In this document: piece after piece, positions 25,299 through 34,105 of the stretch
Layout: each line of letters starts with the position of its first letter
Numbering within the stretch: position 1 is the first letter of the stretch
NCBI GenBank assembly: GCA_020161935.1
Contig: JAIUNI010000010.1
Location: forward strand, 186,001-250,000
From: Chloroflexota bacterium
Lineage (GTDB): Bacteria; Chloroflexota; Anaerolineae; Aggregatilineales; Phototrophicaceae
DNA length: 64,000 bases
Direction: 5' to 3'
Made by a program: the position numbers and the translations under genes
Notes under the pieces: generated by a model
What the model was told of the DNA's origin: nothing
Databases searched by the model: none
The model's input: only the letters and a program-made list of their open reading frames with translations

Positions 25299-26018
25299 AT
25301 GGAACCGCGTCAGCACATTTTAATCGTCGATGACCAAGAAAATATTCGCTCGGCGCTCGGTACGTTTTTAGGGCGGATGGGCTATCAGGTTGATACTGCC
25401 TCGACTGGTTTGGAAGCTCTTGCCATCGTCGAGAAGCAGGAACCCGACTTGGTGCTGCTGGATGTCGTGCTGGACGAGCGCGACCAGAGCCAGATGAGCG
25501 GTTTGGAAGTCTGTCGCCGTTTACGTTCGCGCGAACACTTCATCCCCATCATCATGCTCACCTCGTACCCCGAATGGCAGGTCGAAAGTTTGGGGCAGGG
25601 GGCAATCGCCTTCGTCACCAAGCCGTGGGATAACAACGCCCTCGCCAACCAGATTCGCGCTACCCTCGGCGCTGTCTCGCATATCCGCCGCGAAACGCTG
25701 CCCTCCGGTACGACCAACAACCAGCTTAAAGTGCGTGGGGACATTCAAATTGACCTTGAGCATTTCCGCGTCAGCCGTGCCGGTCAGCAAATCGACCTCA
25801 CCCCGATTGAGTTCGCATTGTTGGCCTTCCTCGCCCGTAACCCCAATCGCCATTGGACACGCGAAGAACTCCTGAACCACGTTTGGGATTACACGTGGGC
25901 GGGTTACGAACGCACCGTTGACCGGCACATCGCTGCGCTGCGCCGCAAGCTCAAACTCGAACGGGATGAACTCATCGAAACCGTCCACGGCGTAGGTTAT
26001 CGCCTGTTGCAGGAGTAA
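25299..26018 (+). CDS. Response regulator, OmpR/PhoB type
   Basis: 239 residues. Receiver domain with D11/D12, phospho-acceptor D55 (LVLLDVVLDE), T88 and K108 (FVTKPWD). Residues ~133-237 form a winged helix (IDLTPIEFALLAFLARNPNRHWTREELL, then ERTVDRHIAALRRKL, and a final GVGYRL). It binds DNA when phosphorylated. Two bases separate it from the histidine kinase gene, which is its obvious partner. Confidence 0.93.
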   Translation: MEPRQHILIVDDQENIRSALGTFLGRMGYQVDTASTGLEALAIVEKQEPDLVLLDVVLDERDQSQMSGLEVCRRLRSREHFIPIIMLTSYPEWQVESLGQGAIAFVTKPWDNNALANQIRATLGAVSHIRRETLPSGTTNNQLKVRGDIQIDLEHFRVSRAGQQIDLTPIEFALLAFLARNPNRHWTREELLNHVWDYTWAGYERTVDRHIAALRRKLKLERDELIETVHGVGYRLLQE

Positions 26019-26020
26019 CC

Positions 26021-27196
26021 ATGTTCCGCATCCTCTACATCCTCGGCATCCTGATCTGGCTGGCGCTCACCCTGCTGCTCGATCAGTACGGACGCGAAAT
26101 CGGCGTTCCGCTGGTGACGCTGCGGTTCAATTCCAGTGTCTCGTTCATATGGTTGTTGGTTGGCATCGGCCTGTTCCTGCTCGGCATCCTCAGCTTGCTC
26201 CGGTCGCGTTCGTCCGGTTCGCAGTGGATTAACCGTTTCGAGGCGTTGTCGGTTTATCTGAACGAAGGCGTGGTCGTGTGTGATAGTAAAGGTCGCGTCC
26301 AATGGCACAACGACACGGCTAAAGAACTGCTACAAGCGGGTGTCTTAAACCCCAATTTACGTGTGCTGGTCAAACGTGCTCAATCCACCAAAGGTATTGC
26401 CCTTCAAACGCTCGCAGTGGGTGAAGGCAAGCGTTACTCGGTACAAGCCCTGCCGCTTGACCGCCGCACCTATGCCCTTATCTCGCGTCCCTTGCAATCC
26501 GGCGGACAGCAAAACACCTTCTACGAAAACTTTATCCGCCGTATTGTCCACGACATGCGAAATCCGCTGGCCGCCATCATCGGTCACGCTGCCAACATGC
26601 GCCAGTCGTCCACCGTCGAACCGGAAGCGTGGCGTAAGTCGGTTGGCACAATCGAGAGTGAAGCCCAGCGTCTCGCCCGCTTGGTCGATAGCATGTTGTT
26701 CGATGCCCGCTTGGCGTATGTGCCGCTCGAACTCAAAATGCTCGACCTTGCCGATGTGCTGGAAGAAGCCTTGTACGCGCAAGATGAACGCGCCCAGAGT
26801 GAGGGTAAGGTGCTGGAAATGGACGCGCCACCCGGCCCGATGCGCTTGGAAGGTGATCGTGATCTCCTCGTTCGCGCGTTTGAAAACCTCATTGATAACA
26901 GCTTGAAATATTCCGGTGTAGAGGGTCGTTTGCATATCAGCTTACAGAACGAACCGAACGCCTATGTCATCCAATTTGCGGATAACGGCGAGGGCATCCC
27001 TGCCGATTATCTACCGGATCGTATCTTCGAGCCGATGGTACGTGCACGGTCGCACGGGGGCGGTAGCGGTCTTGGCCTTTCGACTGTCCGTAAAATTATC
27101 GAAATGCACAGCGGAACCATCACCGCCCAGAGCCGCGAAGGTTCCGGCACGACCATGACCGTTCGCCTCGCGCGACCGGGAGAAACCCTCAAATGA
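26021..27196 (+). CDS. Sensor histidine kinase
   Basis: 391 residues. Two membrane spans (~3-20 and ~42-62) enclose a short extracytoplasmic loop. A PAS-like segment (~70-155, LNEGVVVCDSKGRVQWHNDTA) follows, then HisKA with phospho-acceptor H177 (RRIVHDMRNPLAAIIGHA), then the HATPase with the N box (RAFENLIDNSLKYS), DNGEGIP and GGGSGLGLSTV. The small external loop suggests sensing within the membrane or through the PAS region. It overlaps the lipoprotein gene by 4 bp. Confidence 0.93.
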   Translation: MFRILYILGILIWLALTLLLDQYGREIGVPLVTLRFNSSVSFIWLLVGIGLFLLGILSLLRSRSSGSQWINRFEALSVYLNEGVVVCDSKGRVQWHNDTAKELLQAGVLNPNLRVLVKRAQSTKGIALQTLAVGEGKRYSVQALPLDRRTYALISRPLQSGGQQNTFYENFIRRIVHDMRNPLAAIIGHAANMRQSSTVEPEAWRKSVGTIESEAQRLARLVDSMLFDARLAYVPLELKMLDLADVLEEALYAQDERAQSEGKVLEMDAPPGPMRLEGDRDLLVRAFENLIDNSLKYSGVEGRLHISLQNEPNAYVIQFADNGEGIPADYLPDRIFEPMVRARSHGGGSGLGLSTVRKIIEMHSGTITAQSREGSGTTMTVRLARPGETLK

Positions 27197-28455
27197 CTCA
27201 ACTTAAAATGCTTACGCTATCGAAGTGTATTGCCCTCCCCCTCTTGTTATTGACGCTTTCAGCCTGTGGCGTAGTCGCCCTGCAAATCGAAGAACCGATT
27301 CCCACGGTGACCGCTGTTCCACCGCCTATTTCACCACCGCCTATCCAGTCAGAATCATCTGCGGGTTTGGTTGCCCGTGAAGCGCCTGACGACAGTGAAG
27401 TCCTCGTTAAAACGGTTGCCATGCCCCATATCGTCTTTGCACCGGACGCGCTGGCCGTCGAGATGTTCGATCAATGGGCGGCTCCTGCCGAGTATATGGT
27501 GGTCGATAAGGGGCGTGGGCTGCGTTTGCGTATCAATTGGAGTGCATTATGGCTGACCGATAGTTACGGCACAGGTCGGTTGGGAATGGATGTCTACCTG
27601 AAGTCACCCGATCAGGATGATTTTCAGTTCGCCCAGAGTGCCGCCTCGCAGGATTTTGAGTCGTGGGGTGCTGACCAGCGTGACGAACTCTTAGACTCCA
27701 CGCTCTACCTCCCGGGTTCAGGTGAGTATCAGGTGCGCGTCGAAGTAAACGTTCATGCCAACAACGACAATGATAATGAGGATGATCGTTCGTTTACCTA
27801 CGAAACGACCGTAATCGCGCTCGACAGTCCGCCCAAAATTCCCGACACACCGGAAGACTTCACCCCTCAGTTTGGTGATCTTGAATCTCGGAATATCCTG
27901 CTCGATTGGCGCGGCTGGCGCTTGGGACCGTGCCTTGTTCGCGCCGACGACATGCCCGATGTTGCCGCCGATATTGCCCAAGCGTGTGTAGGCGTGGCGA
28001 ACGGCGATTGGAACGCTGCTGCCGGGTCGCTCATGTCGGCTGCTGAAAATGTGGGTGATAACCCCGCGCTGCTTAATCGCCTTTACCAGCAGTTAGGCAT
28101 GTTGGCTGCCGTTGAGGGGGACATGGAAAAAGCCACACACTGTTTCGAGATGGCCTTAAGTGCCGCTCACCAGCAAAATGATGCGCTGGAAGTCGCCATT
28201 GCCCTTCGTAACCTCGGCATCGCCCAGCGCGAGTTGGGTGATGAAGCCGGTGTGCAGAATATGTGGCAGTCCATCCAATTATCTGACCAGATTGATGATT
28301 GGTCAGGCTCGCTCATCACCTACGCGCAGTTCGGTTACTATTGGGAGTCCGTCGATACACTGGATTGGGTGAAAGCGGTGTTGGCTGAAAATGACTTGCC
28401 CCAATTCACAACCGTCGAACGCTGGCTGAATGACTTCCAATCCTCTGCATCCTAA
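27193..28455 (+). CDS. Lipoprotein with C-terminal TPR repeats, third gene of a two-component operon
   Basis: 420 residues. The signal sequence ends in the lipobox LTLSAC, followed by a Pro-rich linker (PPPISPPPIQSE). Residues ~75-215 are a beta-rich domain (LRLRINWSALWLTDSYGTG), and ~285-390 hold at least two TPR-like units (NPALLNRLYQQLGMLAAVEG; NDALEVAIALRNLGIAQREL). The ATG overlaps the kinase stop (ATGA). It may be an accessory sensor on the outer face of the membrane; that is inference from operon position. Confidence 0.75.
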   Translation: MTQLKMLTLSKCIALPLLLLTLSACGVVALQIEEPIPTVTAVPPPISPPPIQSESSAGLVAREAPDDSEVLVKTVAMPHIVFAPDALAVEMFDQWAAPAEYMVVDKGRGLRLRINWSALWLTDSYGTGRLGMDVYLKSPDQDDFQFAQSAASQDFESWGADQRDELLDSTLYLPGSGEYQVRVEVNVHANNDNDNEDDRSFTYETTVIALDSPPKIPDTPEDFTPQFGDLESRNILLDWRGWRLGPCLVRADDMPDVAADIAQACVGVANGDWNAAAGSLMSAAENVGDNPALLNRLYQQLGMLAAVEGDMEKATHCFEMALSAAHQQNDALEVAIALRNLGIAQRELGDEAGVQNMWQSIQLSDQIDDWSGSLITYAQFGYYWESVDTLDWVKAVLAENDLPQFTTVERWLNDFQSSAS

Positions 28456-28556
28456 TCTTGTGCGTAGTCGGTTAATGATATTTTCTGATAAACCATTAAA
28501 GCGCTGTAGGGCGCACGGCTATGCATCCATGTTACCGATCACAAAAAATGTTCTTC

Positions 28557-28582
28557 GTAGGGGAGGGGTTGAGACCCTCCCG
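28557..28582 (+). repeat. REP-like GTAG-headed hairpin, stem GGGAGGG/CCCTCCC
   Basis: Matches 16615-16640 except for one base in the loop. Confidence 0.75.
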
Positions 28583-28609
28583 TGCATTTTATTCTCGCTC
28601 GTTTACGGG

Positions 28610-28646
28610 CGACCTGCAACTGAGCTTGCCGCAAGGTAGCAGGTCG
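28610..28646 (+). repeat. Conserved-loop hairpin, stem CGACCTGC/GCAGGTCG
   Basis: A perfect 8-bp stem (28610-28617 with 28639-28646) around AACTGAGCTTGCCGCAAGGTA. The loop is the TGAGCTTG variant of the family also found at 30508-30541. Confidence 0.75.
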
Positions 28647-28729
28647 GTGTCGCGCCAGCGACGGAGAGGATTCTTGCTCTGCTCTAATTTGTAAAAATTC
28701 ATCATCTTGTCCTCACCGCTCATCTTGCC

Positions 28730-28755
28730 GTAGGGAATGGATTTAATCCATTCCG
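28730..28755 (+). repeat. REP-like GTAG-headed hairpin, stem GGAATGGAT/ATCCATTCC
   Basis: GTAGG then a 9-bp inverted repeat with a TTA loop, the longest stem of this class in the window. Confidence 0.75.
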
Positions 28756-28930
28756 TATGTCAATTTGGTTTGCCTTTTAATCAACTTTTACCCCACTAGT
28801 ACATCAGTCCCAAACGCCCCATTTGTGACGCTTTCGTCAAATTTGCGTCATAACTCTTCACACATTGTTTGCTAAAGTCACCTTATCGGATTTCGGTTTC
28901 TCGGAAGCCAAACCTGTAGGACAGGACATT

Positions 28931-30415
28931 ATGCAAACATCAAGACGCGATTTTCTGAAATTAGCGGGTGGCGCACTCGCCGGAGCCAGCCTCAGTGGCG
29001 CGGTCACACAGCGGGTGATGGCTTATCAAGCCTCGCCGCAGCTCCCCACCATCGCTGACCCGCTTCTGCACCTCCTCAACCGGACGACCTATGGCGTTCG
29101 CCCCGATGAACTGACACATGCGCGTGAACTCGGCGCAGAAGCCTATCTCGACGAACAGCTAAACCCCACCAGTATCCCCGATGCCGAAATGGATGCGCTT
29201 CTCAAAACCATGCCCATTCTATTCATGAGTCGGCAGGATGCTCATAAGGTCAACTACCGGCAGGGTGAGGCACTCATCAAAGGCATGGTGCTGCGTGCCG
29301 TCCACAGCCGCCGACAGTTGTTCGAGCGTGTGGTCGAGTTTTGGACGGATCACTTTAACGTCGCCTCGCAAGACCTCGCCGCTGATCTGGTCGTCATGCA
29401 CCGTGAAGCCATCCGTAAACACGCGCTGGGTAACTTCCGCGAGATGTTGTTCGCGGTTGCCCAGAGTCCCGCTATGCTTTACTACTTGAATCAAGCCGAG
29501 AGCAGTAAAGAACACCCGAACGAAAATTACGCCCGTGAACTGCTGGAACTCCATACGCTCGGCGTGGATGGTGGCTACACCGAAAGCGATGTGAAGGCTG
29601 CCGCCCGCGCCCTGACCGGTTGGACGGTGCATGACGGCACGGAAACCGGCTTCTACTTCAATAAAGACATGCACGATACCGGTAAAAAAGACATTCTCGG
29701 TCACCACATGCCCGCCGAACGCGGCATTGAGGATGGCTTGCACCTGCTGACTCTCGTCGCCAACCACCCCTCAACAGCCCAATTTGTCTGCCGGAAGTTG
29801 TGTATCCGCTTTGTCAGCGATAACCCACCGCAGCCCCTCATCGACAGCGCCGCGCAGGTTTGGGCGGAAACCAACGGTGAAATAAAGCCTGTACTCAAGC
29901 ACATTTTGATGTCGGAGGAATTTACTGCCTCGGCAGGTCAAAAACTGCGCCGTCCGTTGGATTTCTTTATCGGTGCGCTGCGGGCAACCGGAACGTCGTT
30001 TCAGGAATTCTGGCTCATGCTCAGTGAATTGGAAGACTTAACACAGGTTCCTTACGATTGGCATCCCCCGAACGGTTACCCCGATGCCGCTGGCGCGTGG
30101 GCGAACCCCGGCGGCTTGCTCGCACGCTGGAATGTGGCGATGGATTTAACCCACCGCGCATATAGTGAAGATTACCCCGTCACCACTGAGCTTTATGAAC
30201 GCATGGGCAATCCGCAAACAGTAGGTGAGCTAGTCGATAACGTCGCCGCGCAGGTTTTCGGTGTGCCGTTGGTCGGTGATGCGCGCTCGCCGTTCATCAA
30301 CTATGTAGCCGAAGATGGTGATGAAGCTGCGCCTGTCGATGAGTTTGTGATCGCCAACAAACTCGGCACGCTCTACGGCCTGATGTTAGCCTCGCCGCTT
30401 TACCAGTGGCGCTAA
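28931..30415 (+). CDS. DUF1800 domain protein, Tat-exported
   Basis: About 494 residues from the ATG at 28931, where the Tat signal begins (TSRRDFLKLAGGALAGASL). An open frame extends 22 codons further upstream but without a sensible N-terminus. The body is DUF1800: LLNRTTYGVRPDELTHA, RQLFERVVEFWTDHFNV, HPNENYARELLELHTLGVDGGYT, and AARALTGWTV. Function is unproven; members are regularly encoded beside DUF1501 proteins, as here. Confidence 0.88.
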   Translation: MQTSRRDFLKLAGGALAGASLSGAVTQRVMAYQASPQLPTIADPLLHLLNRTTYGVRPDELTHARELGAEAYLDEQLNPTSIPDAEMDALLKTMPILFMSRQDAHKVNYRQGEALIKGMVLRAVHSRRQLFERVVEFWTDHFNVASQDLAADLVVMHREAIRKHALGNFREMLFAVAQSPAMLYYLNQAESSKEHPNENYARELLELHTLGVDGGYTESDVKAAARALTGWTVHDGTETGFYFNKDMHDTGKKDILGHHMPAERGIEDGLHLLTLVANHPSTAQFVCRKLCIRFVSDNPPQPLIDSAAQVWAETNGEIKPVLKHILMSEEFTASAGQKLRRPLDFFIGALRATGTSFQEFWLMLSELEDLTQVPYDWHPPNGYPDAAGAWANPGGLLARWNVAMDLTHRAYSEDYPVTTELYERMGNPQTVGELVDNVAAQVFGVPLVGDARSPFINYVAEDGDEAAPVDEFVIANKLGTLYGLMLASPLYQWR

Positions 30416-30507
30416 TTAACGAATCGTTTTCAGGTAGCCATGATAGTTGCTAGTTTTATGTCTAAATTCTCGCCCTTAAACGCCCCTCGCCATTTATGGA
30501 GAGGGTA

Positions 30508-30541
30508 AATGTCGTACTGAGCTTGTCGCAAGGTAGGCATT
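30508..30541 (+). repeat. Conserved-loop hairpin, stem AATGTC/GGCATT
   Basis: AATGTC (30508-30513) and GGCATT (30536-30541) pair with one G-U step around GTACTGAGCTTGTCGCAAGG. It lies between the DUF1800 and DUF1501 genes, with the flank GAGAGGG on the left and GGGGGTGAGG on the right. Confidence 0.6.
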
Positions 30542-30578
30542 ATGGGGGTGAGGTTCTGAGTATGAAAGGTCAATCAAA

Positions 30579-31847
30579 ATGCCTTATACGCGGCGCGATT
30601 TTCTAAAAGGGATGGGTTCGTTCGGCGCAATTGGGGTCAGTAAATCGCTGTTCCCCTCGTGGATGCCGCGTCTTGCCTTCCGCCAGCCGTCAAGCGCCCC
30701 CGGTGATGTGCTGGTCGCCATCTTCCTGCGTGGTGGCATTGACGGCCTGAGTGCTGTTGTGCCTTATGGCGATGGTCGGCACTACTACGATGCGCGTCCG
30801 TCACTCGCCTTGCCTGAACCCGGCAGTGACAAAAACGCGGTTGTCGATCTGGATGGTTACTTCGGCTTCCACCAATCGCTCGCTTCGCTTTACGACATTT
30901 ACAGCGCGGGTAATCTCGCGGTCGTCCATGCCACCGGCTCGATTGATCCCAGCCGTTCGCACTTTGATGCCATGCAGTTCATGGAATATGGCACCCCCGG
31001 TAGCAAGGGCGGTGGCACGGGCTGGGTTGGGCGGCATCTCGAATCCGCCGCGTGGCAAAACGACTCGCCGTTCCGTGCGGTTGGCATGGGCGCGATGGTT
31101 CCCTCCTCGCTGCGGGGTCGGGTATCGCCGCTTTCCATGCGCTCGATTGCCGACTTCCATCTCAAAGGCCGCGAAGGCGAACTGCGCCGCGCCGAACAAG
31201 TTCTATCCCAACTCTATGCGGTCGATGCACCTGCTGGAATGCTCGACACACAGGCTAAAGTCGTTTTTGATACGGTCGATATGTTGCGGTCGTTGAATGT
31301 CGAGAGTTACCAACCGGACAACGAAGCCGACTATCCGAACGACGATGAAGGCTTCGGGCAGGGACTAAAACAGATCGCCCAACTCATCAAGTCCGATGTT
31401 GGCCTTGAAGTCGCCTGTCTCGATCTCGGTGGTTGGGATACCCACGAAAATCAGGGGACGCATGGCGGCTTTTTCAGCGACCATCTCAGCATTTTGGGGC
31501 GCAGCCTGAGCGCCTTCTATGCCGACTTGGGCGACCACATCAACAACGTCACCGTCGTCACCATGAGCGAATTTGGCCGCCGCGTTGCCGAAAACGCCAG
31601 TAACGGCACCGATCACGGTCACGGGAACTTCATGCTGCTGATGGGCGGTGGCGTGAAGGGCGGCAAGGTCTATTCCAATTGGCCGACCTTAGCCCCCGAC
31701 GCGCTCAACGACGGCGACCTCGCCATCACCACCGACTACCGCGATGTGCTGGCGGAAGTCATCAGCCAGCGGCTAAAGAACCCCTCAGTCGAACAAGTAT
31801 TTCCCAACTTCACCCACACGCCGCTGGGTCTGGTCGTCCCGCGCTAA
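30579..31847 (+). CDS. DUF1501 domain protein, Tat-exported
   Basis: 422 residues. Tat signal YTRRDFLKGMGSFGAIGVSK. DUF1501 features, of an alkaline-phosphatase-like fold, include LVAIFLRGGIDGLSAVVPYGD, the DPSRSHFDAMQFMEYGTPG stretch, DLGGWDTHENQG, and TVVTMSEFGRRVAENASNG followed by TDHGHGN. The metal-type Asp/His residues in the last two suggest an active hydrolase, but no substrate is known. It pairs with the DUF1800 gene 163 bp upstream. Confidence 0.88.
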   Translation: MPYTRRDFLKGMGSFGAIGVSKSLFPSWMPRLAFRQPSSAPGDVLVAIFLRGGIDGLSAVVPYGDGRHYYDARPSLALPEPGSDKNAVVDLDGYFGFHQSLASLYDIYSAGNLAVVHATGSIDPSRSHFDAMQFMEYGTPGSKGGGTGWVGRHLESAAWQNDSPFRAVGMGAMVPSSLRGRVSPLSMRSIADFHLKGREGELRRAEQVLSQLYAVDAPAGMLDTQAKVVFDTVDMLRSLNVESYQPDNEADYPNDDEGFGQGLKQIAQLIKSDVGLEVACLDLGGWDTHENQGTHGGFFSDHLSILGRSLSAFYADLGDHINNVTVVTMSEFGRRVAENASNGTDHGHGNFMLLMGGGVKGGKVYSNWPTLAPDALNDGDLAITTDYRDVLAEVISQRLKNPSVEQVFPNFTHTPLGLVVPR

Positions 31848-31865
31848 TCGAGAGGAGAAATCATC

Positions 31866-32636
31866 ATGCAACGTTGGTTTAAATCATTGTCGGTCATGCT
31901 GCTCGTGCTGCTGTCATTCACCGCTTTCACCGTGTACGCTCAGGACGAGGCCGCGACCAAAGCCTACGTCATCCAAACCGCTGCCGAGTCTGAGACGTTT
32001 AGCGACTGGCTCTCCGGCTATCCCGACTATCACTCGGACGCATGGGGACCGGATGAAAACGGTAATTGGTATGTCGAGTTCAAAACCTCGGAAGATGGCG
32101 AGTGGTTAGGTTATGCTGCCGTTAATCAGGATACGGGCGAGATTCAAGAAGCCTTCGCCCCCAAGCCGCTGTCCACCGAGGTTTATCAGGAGCAGATGCC
32201 GCGTGTAACTGCTTACGTCATGGCCGATATTGAGGTGCTGGCGCGCTTGGATAACAACCTCGACCTCTGGGATATGTATCCCGACTGGAACCGCTGGGAC
32301 GCGACGTGGGATGTTGGGTTCTATCGTGGCATCGAAGGGGTAGTCGTCAAACTCAAGTTCGACGAAAACGACAACCTGTACATCGAAAAAATTGTTGACC
32401 CGAATGAACTCAGCGAAGATGAAGCCGCCGACCAGCAGCGTAACGATGCCATCAACCTCGCCTACAGCGCCGAAGACATCTGGCAAGCGATGGATGGACA
32501 CGACGATTGGTCAACGTATGTCGAAAAACAGGGCGAGAATATCTACAGTGTGAGCTTCGCCGATGGAGACACGACCCTCGCTACCGTGATCGTCGATATA
32601 CGCGAAGGAAACGTGCTGAAGGTTCAAGTGGATTAA
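31866..32636 (+). CDS. Secreted protein with three PepSY-like repeats
   Basis: 256 residues, with GAGGAG before the start. Signal peptide ~1-27 (ending VYAQ), then three units of similar layout. Unit 1 (~35-100) has DYHSDAWGPDENGNWYVEF and an AAVNQDTGEI end. Unit 2 (~115-175) has YPDWNRWDATWDVGFY and VVKLKFDENDNLYIEK. Unit 3 (~195-256) has DDWSTYVEKQGENIYSVSF and VIVDIREGNVLKV. The Trp-rich opening and strand ending in Asp-x-x-x-Gly resemble PepSY-type inhibitory domains. It follows the DUF1501 gene by 18 bp. Confidence 0.7.
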   Translation: MQRWFKSLSVMLLVLLSFTAFTVYAQDEAATKAYVIQTAAESETFSDWLSGYPDYHSDAWGPDENGNWYVEFKTSEDGEWLGYAAVNQDTGEIQEAFAPKPLSTEVYQEQMPRVTAYVMADIEVLARLDNNLDLWDMYPDWNRWDATWDVGFYRGIEGVVVKLKFDENDNLYIEKIVDPNELSEDEAADQQRNDAINLAYSAEDIWQAMDGHDDWSTYVEKQGENIYSVSFADGDTTLATVIVDIREGNVLKVQVD

Positions 32637-32687
32637 CCCCAATACGGTGTTACAATTGCCCTGTCGACTGGATATTGAGGGCAGGGC

Positions 32688-33638
32688 ATGAATTCGATCC
32701 ACATGCGGGGTGCTGTACTGGATGACACACAAGCCATCAGCACCTTATTCCGAAATCAGATTAGTGTTTGGCAGCGTTTCAGTGCATCCGGCAGGGTTGA
32801 GGATGTGCCTTACGAGGCGTTGACTATCTACGAACGGTGGTTGCACGGCGGCCCGTGGATGAGCGTCGAAACAGCCGCCATTCACCTCAGCCACTTACTG
32901 CGCGGCGCGGGTATTCCCCTCGTTGTTGAAGCCGAAGGTAAAATCGCTGCTTATGCCGAAGCCTATCGGGGTGTCGAACCCGAACCGTACGGCAGTCATA
33001 TCCATGTGGCGCAAATCATGGTTCACCCTGATTTTTCATACGCTGGCTTGCAGGATCTGATCCTCAACGATGTGATGGAACAGGCGCGTATCGCTCGCCT
33101 CAGCCGCGTGACCGCCAACTGCCTTGCCAGCGACTCGCAAACCCAGTCCCTCTATACACAGCATGGCATGACCCCCATCTCTCGCATTCGCCGTTATAAC
33201 CTTCCGGCCAAGTCGGGGCAGGGCTTCTACAAAGTGGTTGAACACCCGGCGGATAACCCGCAGCAGATTAACAATTGGTTTATGCCGGTCGGTCGCTTGG
33301 GGAGTTCACATCAGCAGTGGGAAACCTTTTGGCCGCAAACGTGGCACGCCATTGCCGAAATCCGCGAACGTCGTACCCATCGCTTACAGTTTTCAGCCTC
33401 CGGTCAGGAAGCGCTCATCTACTGCCAGCAGCAGCTTTACAACCCCCGCGCTGTCGAAGTGTTTATGTGGTCGCCGAAGCCGCTGACAACGCAACTGCTT
33501 ACTGCCTTGCGCGATTGGACGCACCGTGAAGGCTACCGGACATTGGTGTTGAGTGTAAATGACGATACCGCCAAAGTATTCGGCACTGAAGCCGAAGCGG
33601 ACGGTTATTTTGAGGATGTTTACGGTGTGAGCATCTAA
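32688..33638 (+). CDS. GNAT-like acetyltransferase, 316 residues
   Basis: The N-terminal half holds a recognisable GNAT core: IPLVVEAEGKIAAYAEAY, then SHIHVAQIMVHPDFSYAGLQDLIL, and TANCLASDSQTQSLYTQHGM. The C-terminal half (~180-316) looks like a second, degenerate acetyltransferase domain ending SVNDDTAKVFGTEAEADGYF. Acceptor unknown. It is followed by a hairpin that faces the converging gene at 33688. Confidence 0.7.
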   Translation: MNSIHMRGAVLDDTQAISTLFRNQISVWQRFSASGRVEDVPYEALTIYERWLHGGPWMSVETAAIHLSHLLRGAGIPLVVEAEGKIAAYAEAYRGVEPEPYGSHIHVAQIMVHPDFSYAGLQDLILNDVMEQARIARLSRVTANCLASDSQTQSLYTQHGMTPISRIRRYNLPAKSGQGFYKVVEHPADNPQQINNWFMPVGRLGSSHQQWETFWPQTWHAIAEIRERRTHRLQFSASGQEALIYCQQQLYNPRAVEVFMWSPKPLTTQLLTALRDWTHREGYRTLVLSVNDDTAKVFGTEAEADGYFEDVYGVSI

Positions 33639-33642
33639 AAGG

Positions 33643-33672
33643 GCAGGTCGGATTGGGCATCATCCGATCTGC
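33643..33672. terminator. Hairpin between converging genes
   Basis: GCAGGTCGGAT pairs with ATCCGATCTGC apart from one G-T step. The T-run is weak on + and CCTTTT on -. It probably serves as terminator for one or both genes. Confidence 0.5.
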
Positions 33673-33687
33673 GTTTGAAGGGTGAGA

Positions 33688-33966
33688 TTACTTCTTCTTT
33701 AGGCGCTTCGGTGGTTTCGGTTCTTCTTCCGCGTCGCTCGTCAGCGCTACCCAATCAATATCCTCAACAAGGTCACTGCTGCGTTTGGCCGCATGACCGG
33801 ATTCTTCAATCGCGTGGGTTTCGAAGCCGTGCGCGAGGTAAGCATGGTGTCGCGCTTCAGCCTCATTCCCCGCGTCGAGTAATTCGGCTGCGGTGTCATG
33901 TTCATTAGCCGCTTCCCGCAGGTAAGCCGCGCTCCAGCGGTGATGATCTGAAATCTTTGGTGGCAT
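33688..33966 (-). CDS. Small hypothetical protein, His/Ala-rich helical
   Basis: 92 residues, two helices rich in Ala, Glu and His (RWSAAYLREAANEHDTAAEL; EARHHAYLAHGFETHAIEE) and a Lys/Pro-rich end (KPPKRLKKK). No signal or membrane span. The regular heptad-like pattern resembles TPR-like or DUF helical hairpins, but no family is assigned. Confidence 0.6.
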   Translation of the reverse strand: MPPKISDHHRWSAAYLREAANEHDTAAELLDAGNEAEARHHAYLAHGFETHAIEESGHAAKRSSDLVEDIDWVALTSDAEEEPKPPKRLKKK

Positions 33967-34054
33967 AATGCTTTACTCCAAATAATTCCCGAATGACTCA
34001 ACTGCATCCGGCGAATGGAAATAGTCTGATGCCACTCTGTAAAAATCGGGCCAT

Positions 34055-34088
34055 AAAAAGATGAGGCCATCCTAAGACAGCCTCATTG
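34055..34088 (-). terminator. Intrinsic terminator for the beta-propeller gene
   Basis: On the minus strand ATGAGGC pairs with GCCTCAT around about 13 nt and is followed by CTTTTTATGG. It lies 18 bp downstream of the gene at 34106. Confidence 0.7.
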
Positions 34089-34105
34089 TTTCAATAGAAG
34101 GAGAA

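Larger units (their letters stand above)
28456..28930. other. Gene-free region with four repeat hairpins
   Basis: About 475 bp. It holds REP-like hairpins at 28506-28528 (decayed), 28557-28582 (GGGAGGG/CCCTCCC) and 28730-28755 (GGAATGGAT/ATCCATTCC, loop TTA), a conserved-loop hairpin at 28610-28646, and a small GTCGC/GCGAC hairpin at about 28649-28661. TGACG/GTCA words near 28827-28850 precede the next gene. I could not place a promoter. Confidence 0.65.
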
